Assembly: GCA_963970005.1 (NCBI GenBank)
Contig: CAXAMN010003991.1
Location: 74,876 to 138,875, forward strand
Origin: Durusdinium trenchii
Taxonomy: Eukaryota; Sar; Dinophyceae; Suessiales; Symbiodiniaceae
DNA: 64,000 nt
Direction of reading: 5' to 3'
In this document: positions 33,418 to 42,359 of the stretch, one piece after another
Layout: each line of letters starts with the position of its first letter
How positions within the stretch are numbered: the first letter of the stretch is position 1
The notes under the pieces: model-generated
What the model was told of the DNA's origin: nothing
Seen by the model: the letters and a program-made list of their open reading frames with translations, nothing else
Databases searched by the model: none
Made by a program: the position numbers and the translations under genes

Positions 33418-34460
33418 GGGTATGCCCATTTGTTCGTCCTGCCAGAAGTGGACACTCTTGGCAGGAAATTGCTCGGTGTGTGTCTCGGCGGCTCGGTTGG
33501 TGGCAGCAGCTACAGGTCCTAGATTACCGCCGATATAAGAGGCCCAGTATAAAGTGACCAAGATCTTGGACGGGGCATTCTACTCAATCGGGCGTCTACT
33601 ACCTGAAGAGGACAGCCCCGAGAGGGGAGCCCCTGCTCCCAGTGAAGGGCCTGATACAGACAAGAAGAGGGGAGAAGGATCTCCCAAGCCACCAGCTGAG
33701 ACCAAGGAGGAGGCCGTGGAGAGCAGTCATGGAGACGCGAAGCCGAGCCGCGGAAGTGCAGGTGACAGGAGTATCACCCTACTTGCAGACCAAGGAGGAG
33801 CCGGAGAGGAGTACAACGGGAGTTGAGGGATCTCCCAAAACCACAGAAGAGCGAAAGCCATTGCCAAGGAGAAGGGAAGAAGAGAAGGACACTACAAAGA
33901 GATCAGGATCCCCCAAACGCAGACAGGAGAAAGACAAGAGGAGACGCAGGAGAGGAGATTCACGGTCAGCTGAGGTGAGTGGATCAGAAATGAGGAGACA
34001 AAAAAGGGAGCAAGCGGACTCCCAGAAGGAGAAGAAGGAGCGTGCAGAGGAGGCAGCGACAAAGGAACCCCCCATTGAGCGAGAACCTTACCTACGACCT
34101 AGGCCAACGCAGAGGAGGCCAAGGTCACCGCATACACCAGAGCGACCTCCACCGCAACGATCATCAGGATCGAAAGGAGTGAGCAAAGGTAAGCCACAAG
34201 GTTCTGGTTGGAGGGGCCGCGTGCCGTATTCGGACCACCCGCGTTGGACCCAGGGAACAAAGGGATTACAAAGAGAGCGAAGCAGGAGCTTCAAGACAGA
34301 AGACACCGCGGCCGAGGAGGCCGCTACCGTTGGTAAGGGAAGCAATGGCTCCCAAGTTACGACGACCAGCAGCCGCCGTTCCTCGAGTTCGACCTCGCCG
34401 CCGACCAGCAGCAGGAGGGGAGGAAGACCCCCCAGTGGAGAAGCTCTATTCGTGGGCTGA
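33368..34460 (+). CDS. Gag-like ORF start: zinc ribbon plus RS/KE-rich region, interrupted
   Basis: From an ATG inside A1 (MSKHNTFRLFTVALG) the frame encodes CSSCQKWTLLAGNCSVC, a C-X2-C-X11-C-X2-C zinc-ribbon pattern, and reaches a TAA at 33536-33538. The same frame stays open afterwards to 33826. The sequence then continues in another frame (33642-34460) as an Arg/Ser/Lys/Glu-rich, low-complexity segment. The TAA and frame change mark damage or assembly error in an otherwise continuous ORF. RNA binding is plausible from composition only. Confidence 0.45.
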
Positions 34461-34986
34461 TCTCACGATGGAAAAGCTGCAGGGCCTGGACGTGATTGAG
34501 CTTGACAGAGCATCCTACTACAACGCATCCGTGCATGTGGCTGGCCGAGTGCGGGCCCTGCACCCAGTGGATGGCCGGATGGAGTTCGTTCTGACAGGCG
34601 CCCAGACAGAGCGCGTGATGGAGACTTTTGGAGGTGGTGAAGATCGGACTGTTACAGTCCACCTCTGCAAGGAGGATTGCGCGCAGCTGGAGACTGGGTT
34701 GAAGCTGTTCCATGCTCGGGGATTCTGGGATTGCTCGGTATCCCCCAAGGAGTGGCAGATGAATCTCTCTGAGAAGGCCATCGCAGAGTTTGACGAGCTA
34801 TCTTCTTTGAGGAGGCTGGCTGAGGAGCGAGGCAAAGGCAGGGGAGGTGAGAAACCTCCCAAGGCCAAGGAGGCCGAGGACAAGGAGGCTGAAAGCAGGG
34901 AAGGAGAAAGAAAAGAAAAAGAAGAGAAGAAAAGAGAGAAAAGCAGAGAAAGAGTGGGAGGAGAAGCTGGAGGCACAGGAGCGTGA
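34330..34986 (+). CDS. Gag-like segment, unknown fold
   Basis: 218 residues. After an Arg/Pro-rich start, residues 40-165 look globular (YSWADLTMEKLQGLDVIEL, then VHVAGRVRALHPVDGRMEF). The end is a Lys/Glu coiled region. It overlaps the previous frame by 131 nt and lies before a frame change near 34990-35090. No family is recognised. Confidence 0.45.
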   Translation: MVREAMAPKLRRPAAAVPRVRPRRRPAAGGEEDPPVEKLYSWADLTMEKLQGLDVIELDRASYYNASVHVAGRVRALHPVDGRMEFVLTGAQTERVMETFGGGEDRTVTVHLCKEDCAQLETGLKLFHARGFWDCSVSPKEWQMNLSEKAIAEFDELSSLRRLAEERGKGRGGEKPPKAKEAEDKEAESREGERKEKEEKKREKSRERVGGEAGGTGA

Positions 34987-35092
34987 GGAGACCCTGGAAT
35001 GGGGTCAGAAAACAGCCCGGGCAATTTTCAGTGGGACGTTCCTGGACCCCAATGTGAGTCGCCGGAAGAGGCTGATGAGGAAAGCTTGAAAG

Positions 35093-36165
35093 TTGAAGAC
35101 AAAGAAGGACAAGAAGCGGAAGCGATCCAGCAGTTCAGAGGATGGTGAGAGCAGCTCTACAGACACGTCGGAGGAGGACGAATCTGATGCTGATGCACCG
35201 CTCTTTGAGGAGACGAGGAGAGTCAAGCGGCTCCATACCCGCTGTCCGGGGGCTCTGACGATGCAGGCACTGGAGAATATGAGAGAGCATCTGATGACCG
35301 CGAGAGGAGACCTTTACAGCAGCTCATCGGAGCAGTTGGCTCCCATCTTTGCAATCTACACACATCAACACTTGAAGCCACTTGCATCACCGGTCCTTTG
35401 GCAAGAGATGAACACCATAGCTCAGGCGAGCGATCTCATCATCCGGCGCAAGATTGCAAGTGCGCTGGACATCTTAGTCCAGAGGGCTAAGTCCCTTGAG
35501 GCCACCCTCAAGGGTGGGCACTACACAGTGTCCCGCCAACTTGAACTTGTCGGGGCCGACCAGGTTGCCATGGCGGAGGCAGGCGAGAACTATGAGGCGG
35601 CGAGGCACGCCCGTGAGGACTTCAGGAACAAGTCGATGGGAAGCAAGCCCCACGGAATGGGAAGGAAAGGCGACAATGAGGGAAAAAATCGAGGTAAAGC
35701 TGTTCCATCTTCAGAACCGGCCTACAGAGACAAAGGAGAGAAAGGGAAGAAGGGCAAAGGCAAATGGGAAAAGAAAGGAAAGACCGAAAGTTAGGGGCCG
35801 GGAAGACTGAAGAGGGAACAGCAAAAGGATCAGAGGAGATGTCAGGAGTTGACAGAGAAAAGTCGCCAAACAGAGAGGGAAAAAAGAAACGAAAGGTGCA
35901 ATGGCAGGAGAAAGGAGCTAAGGCAGGAGAGGCAAGATCAGAGGCTGAGGATGAGCAGGCTATAGAGGAGCTGCTGCGAGATTGCCAAGAGAAGGCAAGG
36001 AATTATGAGCCTGGGGGAGCAACCGCTGTTGAGAAAGTCCAGGCTTTGCTCCGGGCCGGGCAGGCTTTGCAGAGGCTGAGGAGGGGATGGACTGCTCAGG
36101 CACCTCCCAGTTTGAGGATTCGGATGCAAGGGAGACAGGCGTGGGTCGTCTCCCAGTGCAGATGA
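35093..36165 (+). CDS. Gag-like capsid segment and basic tail (two frames)
   Basis: Frame 35093-35794 begins with a Ser/Asp/Glu-rich tract, then a helical globular part (MQALENMREHLMTARGDLY, then IIRRKIASALDILVQRAK) resembling a retroelement capsid, and ends in Lys/Gly-rich repeats. The tail continues in frame 35764-36165, with a helical stretch near EELLRDCQEKARNY. No CCHC knuckle is present, as is usual in DIRS-order elements. Confidence 0.45.
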
Positions 36166-36247
36166 GGAATCAAGCTGAGGATCGTCCTGGCAGTTCGCAG
36201 CAGGAGGTAAGGGAGCAGAGTAAGGGCTCCCAGCATGAAGAGAGCGT

Positions 36248-38060
36248 TTGAAGGGGTGCCGCCCGGAGCTTGAGGAGTTTGAGAATTTGCCTACATCGGG
36301 TCCTCGACTGGCTTTGATGCCGCGCCGAGGGGTGCAGCCCGAGTACAGCGATACCCCATTTTGGGGAAGCGGAGTGTTGGAGCATAAGGTTGAGGACTTT
36401 GAGAGACTACGCCTGTTGCTCAAAAACAAGTGTCAGAATGTTTCAGCAGTCGTGGGAGATGTGGGAGAAATCTTAGCCAAGCTGATGGAAGCGTTTGAAC
36501 TACATGTGAACACGCGTTGCGGGCAGTCCTCGGGGAATCTTTCCCCTCCCCCTTCCATCAGATCTAGGTTTTTCCGGTCACCACATCCCCTTCCTCGAGG
36601 CAATGATTCGTGGGCTGAACCTGCTTGCTGGGTCGAGAAGCCGTTCCAAGGGTAACCCCAGAAAAGTGAGTCGTGAGCTGGTACATCAATTGGAGAAGGT
36701 TCTCGTGGAGTGCAGTCTACTGGGCGAAAAGTGGGACCACATTCCTTTTCAGGAGTTCTTCCGGGCGAGGACTCTAGACTATTCAGGCGAGGAGGTCAAG
36801 GTCGCTCGTCGTTTCACTTGGCAGATGGTGGAAGCTGCACTACCCCAGGGTGTAGGAAGTTTCTGCGATCAAGGAACCCTCGAGTACGTGGTCAGTTTCG
36901 AGAAGTGTCTACTCCCGCCTCAGGACCAATTCATTGGAAAGACTCCCGCGATCATGGTGGACCACTGCGACTGGGCCGAGGTCTGCCGTGGGCTGGTTGA
37001 ACGGGGAGTATGTGGGCTGATGAAGAGGGAGGAGCTGCGCCATATTAGTGGACGCCCTTTGATGAACGGCCTGTTTGCTGTTGAAAAGGGGGAAAAAGGG
37101 ATAGGACCTGACGGGGTTGAGTTTGATGTTTGTCGACTAATCATGAACTTGGTCCTTACAAACTCGATCTGCCGTAACCTCGTGGGGGACACATGCACTT
37201 TGCCAACAGTGGTGGGATTGTCTTCTATCATCCTTGAAGATGACCAGCTGCTGCTGACCTCGTGTGAAGATATAAGGTGTTTCTTTTACCTTTTCCAAAC
37301 CCCACAGTCGTGGTGGCGATACATGGGCTTTGCAAGGGAGGTGCCCTCGGAGGCACTCCCAGCGGGGCATGACGGAGCTGGGTGGCATCTTGTCACCAAA
37401 GTCTTGCCCATGGGGTTTGTGAATTCTGTCGCGATAGCTCAGCACGTACATCGACGTGTCATCTCTCAAGCACTGCATGCCGATACGAGGTTGGCCACCA
37501 GGCGCCAAGAGATCAGGCGAGGTCGCACGAGCAGCAGGGCCGACCATCTGTTCCGGGTGTACCTCGACAACTTCGATGAGTTGCGAAAGGTGGACCGGAG
37601 GGTTGCCGGGTTGATAGAAGGCACGCCATCAGATTGGACGTTGGCTATTCGGGAGACCTACACCACTTTAGGACTACCACGACATCCAAAGAAAGCAGTG
37701 GAGCAAGCCAGCGGGGCCGAAGTGCAGGGAGCATGGGTTGATGGGAGCAAGGGCACAGCAGCTCCCAAGCATTCCAAGGTGGCACGCTATTTGGGGCTAG
37801 CGTGTGAGGCGGTCGTTTCAGGGAAGGCGACTATGAGAGAATTGCAGGTGATAGGCGGAGGCTTTGTTTACATTGCCATGTTCAGGCGACCGTTGCTCTC
37901 TGGGCTAAATGCAATCTGGAGGAAGATCACCAGCATGAAGGAGTTGGGTACCCACGCCAGGCAGCCCTTGGGAAAGGAAGTGGAGCTTGAGCTGATCCGA
38001 TTCATCTCACTCAGTCCTCTGGCCTTTATGAACTTAGACTCCCAGTGTCCAAACATGTGA
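36248..38060 (+). CDS. Reverse transcriptase of the YR element
   Basis: Main frame 36603-38060, with its N-terminal lead in frame 36248-36655 (one frameshift near 36540-36600). Landmarks: FDVCRLIMNLVLTN, LTSCEDIRCFFYLFQTP (motif A region), VLPMGFVNSVAIAQHVHR (motif B) and FRVYLDNFDEL in the catalytic position, where most RTs have YxDD. The thumb/connection follows with LGLPRHPKKAV and ARYLGLACEAV. The frame ends at a TGA at 38058-38060, where the RNase H/methyltransferase frame takes over in the -1 direction. The motif spacing is of DIRS type, not Copia or LINE. Confidence 0.8.
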
Positions 38061-39787
38061 CGGCAAGCGATGCTTCCACGACTGGAGGTGGCTTGTGCGT
38101 ATCAAGGGGAGTCAGTCCTTATGGATTGGCTGCGTCACAGGCTGAAGCTCGTGGAGATGTCTTGAACCCAGATGAGATGGACCAGGTCCTGGTTGTTTCC
38201 TTGTTTGATGGGATAGGTTCTCTGAGAGTGGCCTTGGACTGCTTGAGAGTTCCCGTCGCGGGATACATATCAGTGCAGATTGACGATGCCGCCAGTAGGG
38301 TTGTCGAGTCCTTCTTCCCTGACGTGATCCGAATCCAGGACGTCGCGCAGGTTGATCTGGAGATGGTGGCAGAGTGGTCGCTGAGGTTCGCGTCGGTCTC
38401 CATGGTGATCTTGGGCGCAGGACCACCATGTCAAGGTGTATTGGGACTAAACGCAGATCGTAAGGGTGCGATGCGAGATGCCAGGTCCTCCTTGTTCCAA
38501 GAAGTCCCCCGGATAGAGGCTCTAGTCAAGCAAGTGTTCCGGTGGTGTCCTACTTACCGGTTGATTGAGAACGTGGCCTCGATGGACAAACACGATTGTG
38601 AAGCGATGAACAGCGCCTACCACATGGAGCCATGGCTTGTGGACGCTGGGGGCATCTCCTTGGCCAGGCAACCCCGCCTTTACTGGTGTGACTGGGATAT
38701 TCTACCACAAGATGGGTGCAACATTGTGGAGGGGAGAGCCCCTAGTCTCCCAGTGCGAGGACACATACTTCTCAGCGCAGAGGTACTTGCCGATGATTTC
38801 CTTGAGGCAGGGTGGAAACGGGTGAGTGAAGATGGTTGTTTCCCGACGTTCACGATGGCTAGGCCTTCTTTGAAGCCGGGGCGCAAGCCGGCCGGTTTGA
38901 CGCTATGCCCGCCGGACGCAGTTGCCCGTTGGAAGGCAGACGCGCACAGGTTCCCACCTTACCAATATCGTGCAGAAAATTGCGTCACCAACGCCAAGGG
39001 TGATCTGAGGGTGCCATCTGTTCGTGAACGTGAGGTCATCATGGGGTTTCCCCTGGATTATACTCGTCGATGCATGGTCAAGGGAAAGGAAGGAAGCTCG
39101 GAGCACAATGACTGTCGCCTACGGTTGGTTGGCAATTCTTGGTCGGTCCCCGTTGTCTGTGCGTTGCTTTATTCCTTGTTTCGCCTGTTGGGTTGGATGC
39201 CGCGGCTGAGCGTTCAGGACATTGTCAACCGGCTGGTTCCAGGCTGTTCTGCTGACCTCGCAGGGATGTTGTTGCGCGCGCCAATTCGCCATGATACGCG
39301 GGTGACACAACCGGGGCCAGGCCTTGTCCGCAAGTTGTTAGGGCAGGTCTCGGTCAAAGGGGAGGACATTCTGTTACAGATAGGTTCTGACATTCCGGCG
39401 CGGTACCATCGGCTACGAGCTTCCCTCCCAAGCAAGTTGTGGCGCTGGCGTGATGTCATTGGTTGGAGGTGGACTGGTGATCCTGAACACATCAATGCCC
39501 TGGAACTAAGAGCGGTCAAAACTAGTCTGATTTGGCGTATCAAAGAGCTTAATGAAGGGCCGGTGCGATTCGTGCATCTCGTGGATTCCTTGGTTGCGTT
39601 GCACGCCCTCTCACGAGGAAGGTCGTCTAGTCGAAAACTCCGGCGAACCCTGGCAAAGATTGGCGCGTTGTTGTTGGCAAGCGGCTCAGTGGGTGCGTGG
39701 TCCTATGTGGATACGCACCAGAACCCAGCAGACCGCCCCTCGCGGCGGCCCATTCGACGAAAATGGGTAAGAAGGCTGCAAAAGTAA
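38045..39787 (+). CDS. RNase H with an inserted cytosine-C5 DNA methyltransferase
   Basis: 580 residues counted from 38045; the true start is probably by frameshift from RT. Residues 5-32 (VTASDASTTGGGLCVS) are the first RNase H strand with Asp9. Residues 48-376 form a complete C5-methyltransferase: motif I SLFDGIGSLRVAL (52-64), motif IV GAGPPCQG with catalytic Cys129 (codon 38429-38431), motif VI ENV (175-177), motif VIII QPRLYW (209-214), motif IX-like VIMGFPLDYT (331-340) and motif X VGNSW (362-366). RNase H then resumes with HINALELRAV (482-491, Glu487), FVHLVDSLVAL (Asp514) and NPADRPSRRP near the end. All key residues of both enzymes are present. The methyltransferase would modify cytosine in DNA, perhaps the element's own copies. 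Confidence 0.85.
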   Translation: MSKHVTASDASTTGGGLCVSRGVSPYGLAASQAEARGDVLNPDEMDQVLVVSLFDGIGSLRVALDCLRVPVAGYISVQIDDAASRVVESFFPDVIRIQDVAQVDLEMVAEWSLRFASVSMVILGAGPPCQGVLGLNADRKGAMRDARSSLFQEVPRIEALVKQVFRWCPTYRLIENVASMDKHDCEAMNSAYHMEPWLVDAGGISLARQPRLYWCDWDILPQDGCNIVEGRAPSLPVRGHILLSAEVLADDFLEAGWKRVSEDGCFPTFTMARPSLKPGRKPAGLTLCPPDAVARWKADAHRFPPYQYRAENCVTNAKGDLRVPSVREREVIMGFPLDYTRRCMVKGKEGSSEHNDCRLRLVGNSWSVPVVCALLYSLFRLLGWMPRLSVQDIVNRLVPGCSADLAGMLLRAPIRHDTRVTQPGPGLVRKLLGQVSVKGEDILLQIGSDIPARYHRLRASLPSKLWRWRDVIGWRWTGDPEHINALELRAVKTSLIWRIKELNEGPVRFVHLVDSLVALHALSRGRSSSRKLRRTLAKIGALLLASGSVGAWSYVDTHQNPADRPSRRPIRRKWVRRLQK

Positions 39788-40779
39788 TGGAAGGCCGTAG
39801 TCAACAACAGCGCATCAAAGTCAGGAAACAGCTTGGAAGCTTGAAAGGCTTGACGGTACAACCTCGGACGCGTGAACGCTATCAGACTTGTCTTGACAAA
39901 TTTGTGGATTGGCTGGCAGGGGAGGGCCTTACCCTCCCAAAGCGTGCTCAGGCCATGGACCATGTTGTCTCTGACTACCTTGAATTCCTCTGGGCAACAG
40001 GTGAAAGCAAATCAGTGGCGAACAATACCCTTGCCGCCTTACAAGACAAAGAGCCAGGACTTAAGCGCCGCCTTGCAGGCAGCTGGAGGTTGTTGAAGGC
40101 ATGGTCCACTGCAGAGGTACCTCGGCGTGCTCCTCCCATGACGCTTCTAGTCTTGGACGCTATGTGTGGCTGGTTCGTCATGAAAGAGATGCCCCTCATG
40201 GCCTTGTCCTTACGGGTTGCCTTCTTTGGTTTGCTGCGAACGGGAGAGCTTTTGAATCTGAAAGCAAAAGATGTCTTTATTCCTTCTCCCAAAGGTCCTG
40301 CTGTTCTGTCGTTAGGTTTGACCAAGGCAGGCGCTCGGCAAGGAGCAGCTGAGAGCATCACCCTGCATGAAGAGTCCGTGCTAGGAGCCCTGTACCGCTG
40401 GAAACAACGTGCTCGTCCCGCTGAATTTTTAACAGCTAAGCCACATGCCTGGCGTACTTTGTTCAGCAATGCCCTAGAGGCATTACGTTTGACACCCTTG
40501 GAATTCAGACCCTGCAGCCTCAGGAGAGGTGGGGCGACGTTTTGGTTCAACCAACACGGATCGTTCGATCGACTGCTTGTCCAGGGGCGGTGGGCCGCCT
40601 CCAAAACCGCCCGTATATACCTCAACGACGGGTTAGCGCAACTGGCAGATATGACACTCCCTAATTCGTCACTGCATGTTTATGTAAAGTTGTTCCGCTC
40701 TACCCCAATGCTTGAGCCTGGGAAGTCGTGTACGCTTCCCAGGACAGGGGGACGTGGAAAACGCACAGTTCGAAAATGA
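39763..40779 (+). CDS. Tyrosine recombinase of the YR element
   Basis: 338 residues from ATG 39763, overlapping the RNase H stop by 25 nt. An N-terminal SAM-like helical domain (RTRERYQTCLDKFVDWL) precedes the catalytic domain. Catalytic positions: Arg159 (LLRTGELLNLK), Lys188 (LTKAG), Arg254 (CSLRRGGATF), Trp277 (GRW, in the usual second His/Trp position) and nucleophile Tyr286 (ARIYLND). The first His of the usual H-x-x-R box is replaced (CSLR), as in many retroelement recombinases. It should integrate a circular DNA intermediate. Confidence 0.88.
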   Translation: MGKKAAKVMEGRSQQQRIKVRKQLGSLKGLTVQPRTRERYQTCLDKFVDWLAGEGLTLPKRAQAMDHVVSDYLEFLWATGESKSVANNTLAALQDKEPGLKRRLAGSWRLLKAWSTAEVPRRAPPMTLLVLDAMCGWFVMKEMPLMALSLRVAFFGLLRTGELLNLKAKDVFIPSPKGPAVLSLGLTKAGARQGAAESITLHEESVLGALYRWKQRARPAEFLTAKPHAWRTLFSNALEALRLTPLEFRPCSLRRGGATFWFNQHGSFDRLLVQGRWAASKTARIYLNDGLAQLADMTLPNSSLHVYVKLFRSTPMLEPGKSCTLPRTGGRGKRTVRK

Positions 40780-41042
40780 GAGTGGGGAGTCTTTTTGCGT
40801 TTTTCGTCTCATAAACCTCTAAGATAGAGTGCTCTGGAGGTTTCCTCTCTGAAGCACTCGAGCCTGGGCATGCACCGGTTTGGCGGTGTCATGTTCAGGG
40901 GGTGTAGGGGGGCCCCCCGCCTCTCCTGGTTTGGCGGAGGGGACGGGGGGTCGGGGCCCCGAGAGGCAGAATAGTCGAGCATGTTATGTCGAGGTTTGAC
41001 CAACTCTCTGCAACGCGTGAAAAGAAGGCGTGTGGTTGTGTT
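40768..41042 (+). repeat. Split repeat B1
   Basis: 275 bp, from GTTCGAAAATGAG to GGTTGTGTT. Identical to B2 except for one G/A difference (GTCGAGG versus GTCGAAG). The recombinase stop codon lies within it. GC-rich self-complementary blocks (GGGGGGCCCCCC, GGGGCCCC) occur in the middle. Confidence 0.93.
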
Positions 41043-41107
41043 TGTTCTTATGACCACATGAGTAAACACAACATTTTCCGCCTTTTCACCGTAGCATTGG
41101 GCTCGAA
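41043..41107 (+). repeat. Split repeat A2
   Basis: 64 of 65 bases match A1. A pyrimidine-rich 29-bp segment (41108-41136) separates it from B2. Confidence 0.85.
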
Positions 41108-41136
41108 CGGCCCTCCCTTCCCTCCCTTATGCGGAG

Positions 41137-41411
41137 GTTCGAAAATGAGAGTGGGGAGTCTTTTTGCGTTTTTCGTCTCATAAACCTCTAAGATAGAGTG
41201 CTCTGGAGGTTTCCTCTCTGAAGCACTCGAGCCTGGGCATGCACCGGTTTGGCGGTGTCATGTTCAGGGGGTGTAGGGGGGCCCCCCGCCTCTCCTGGTT
41301 TGGCGGAGGGGACGGGGGGTCGGGGCCCCGAGAGGCAGAATAGTCGAGCATGTTATGTCGAAGTTTGACCAACTCTCTGCAACGCGTGAAAAGAAGGCGT
41401 GTGGTTGTGTT
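41137..41411 (+). repeat. Split repeat B2, right end of the YR element
   Basis: Second copy of the 275-bp B repeat. Identity with B1 ends at 41411, immediately before TAGAATATAC, which defines the element's right edge. Confidence 0.93.
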
Positions 41412-41823
41412 AGAATATACACGTGTCTGGAGGGCAGGATGTATGCCACGCCCTGACTAATTGGACATTGTCGTTGTATCTATTTGTCAACCTTCGCCCC
41501 CTATCATTTCGCTGCATGCATTGGAGCCAGAACCTTGCGCTTACGGCATGATCATATTTTTGTAATGTGCGGCGGACCCAATCCCCAGCTGGACTGAGAT
41601 AGCCACTTCTTTCATGCTAGCGAATGGTGTACATTTGCCAATACGTCTTCCTCACAAGGGGAAGAATGAACCATCCTCCCCCCCTCAGGGATGTCTGCAT
41701 TCTGCGGTTTGTTGTTCCATCGCTTCAATCTCAGCCTAAGCCAAAAATTGGGATTCAGTAGGTAATTATTAGTAAAACATATTGAATTCTTGCCTGCCAA
41801 TCCTCCCTAATCCTTAGATCATC

Positions 41824-41964
41824 ATGAAACTAGAAGAATATGTTCGTGCTTTGGATTGCAGCCTTCCGTTTCATATCAACGAAGTGATACATATCCCGAG
41901 TGCAGTGCCATCTAGTGCTTGCGGTGAACTCCTATTCCAGACACGATGTAGCATTGAGGACAAG
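41824..41964 (+). CDS. Candidate first exon, unknown gene
   Basis: An ATG-started frame (MKLEEYVRALDCSLPFHINE) open for 47 codons to a possible GT donor (AAG|GTGTTG). It precedes the three joined exons below but ends in a phase that does not fit exon 42360 directly, so an intervening exon would be needed. Confidence 0.3.
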
Positions 41965-42359
41965 GTGTTGCCTTCGTATGGGGCGTCCACTGTCTAGCCT
42001 TGATGTACCCGCCCTGCCCGTTTGCAACGTGTGTGACACCAAATTCCCATTGCGACCTGCGTGCGCGTGAATTACACCCAGCGCGGTACTGCAATTGGTA
42101 TGTTTATGTACGGTCTTTGCACATGTGACCTGTTATTTTTCATATTTTTTGTTCTTTTGTAGACTGTAGACTTTGACAACCACTACCGAAAGGGCAAGTG
42201 GCGTGTAGCGTGTTGATCTTATGCTCAAACCCGAGTTCCTACGAGCATGGTAGGCGAAACGAAACCCCTTCAGTGGATCACTGCAGCATGAAGTCTTGAC
42301 CAAAAACAGTTGCATGAGCATTAAGTGAGTCCCTATGATGTTTCCTGCTTTTCAAACAG

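Larger units (their letters stand above)
33353..41411 (+). mobile_element. Ngaro/DIRS-like tyrosine-recombinase retrotransposon carrying a C5-methyltransferase
   Basis: An 8,059-bp element with split direct repeats: A1 (33353-33417) at the left, then coding DNA, then B1 (40768-41042), A2 (41043-41107) and B2 (41137-41411). This A1-ORFs-B1-A2-B2 layout is known from Ngaro-type DIRS-order elements, which integrate through a tyrosine recombinase and leave no target duplication. None is seen here. Coding order: zinc-ribbon and charged gag-like ORFs, RT, RNase H interrupted by a cytosine-C5 methyltransferase, then the recombinase. RT, methyltransferase and recombinase ORFs are long and open. Gag is broken by a stop and frame changes. 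Methyltransferase genes in dinoflagellate retrotransposons have been reported (de Mendoza and colleagues, 2018). Confidence 0.88.

Noticed and set aside
33779..34345. Minus-strand Ser/Leu-rich frames in the YR element
   Set aside because: Complement of the Arg/Glu/Lys-rich gag-like region, on the wrong strand for the element.
40880..40960. G/C-rich palindromes in the B repeats as a transcription terminator
   Set aside because: A bacterial-type terminator has no meaning here. The blocks are part of the element's repeat and their role is unknown.
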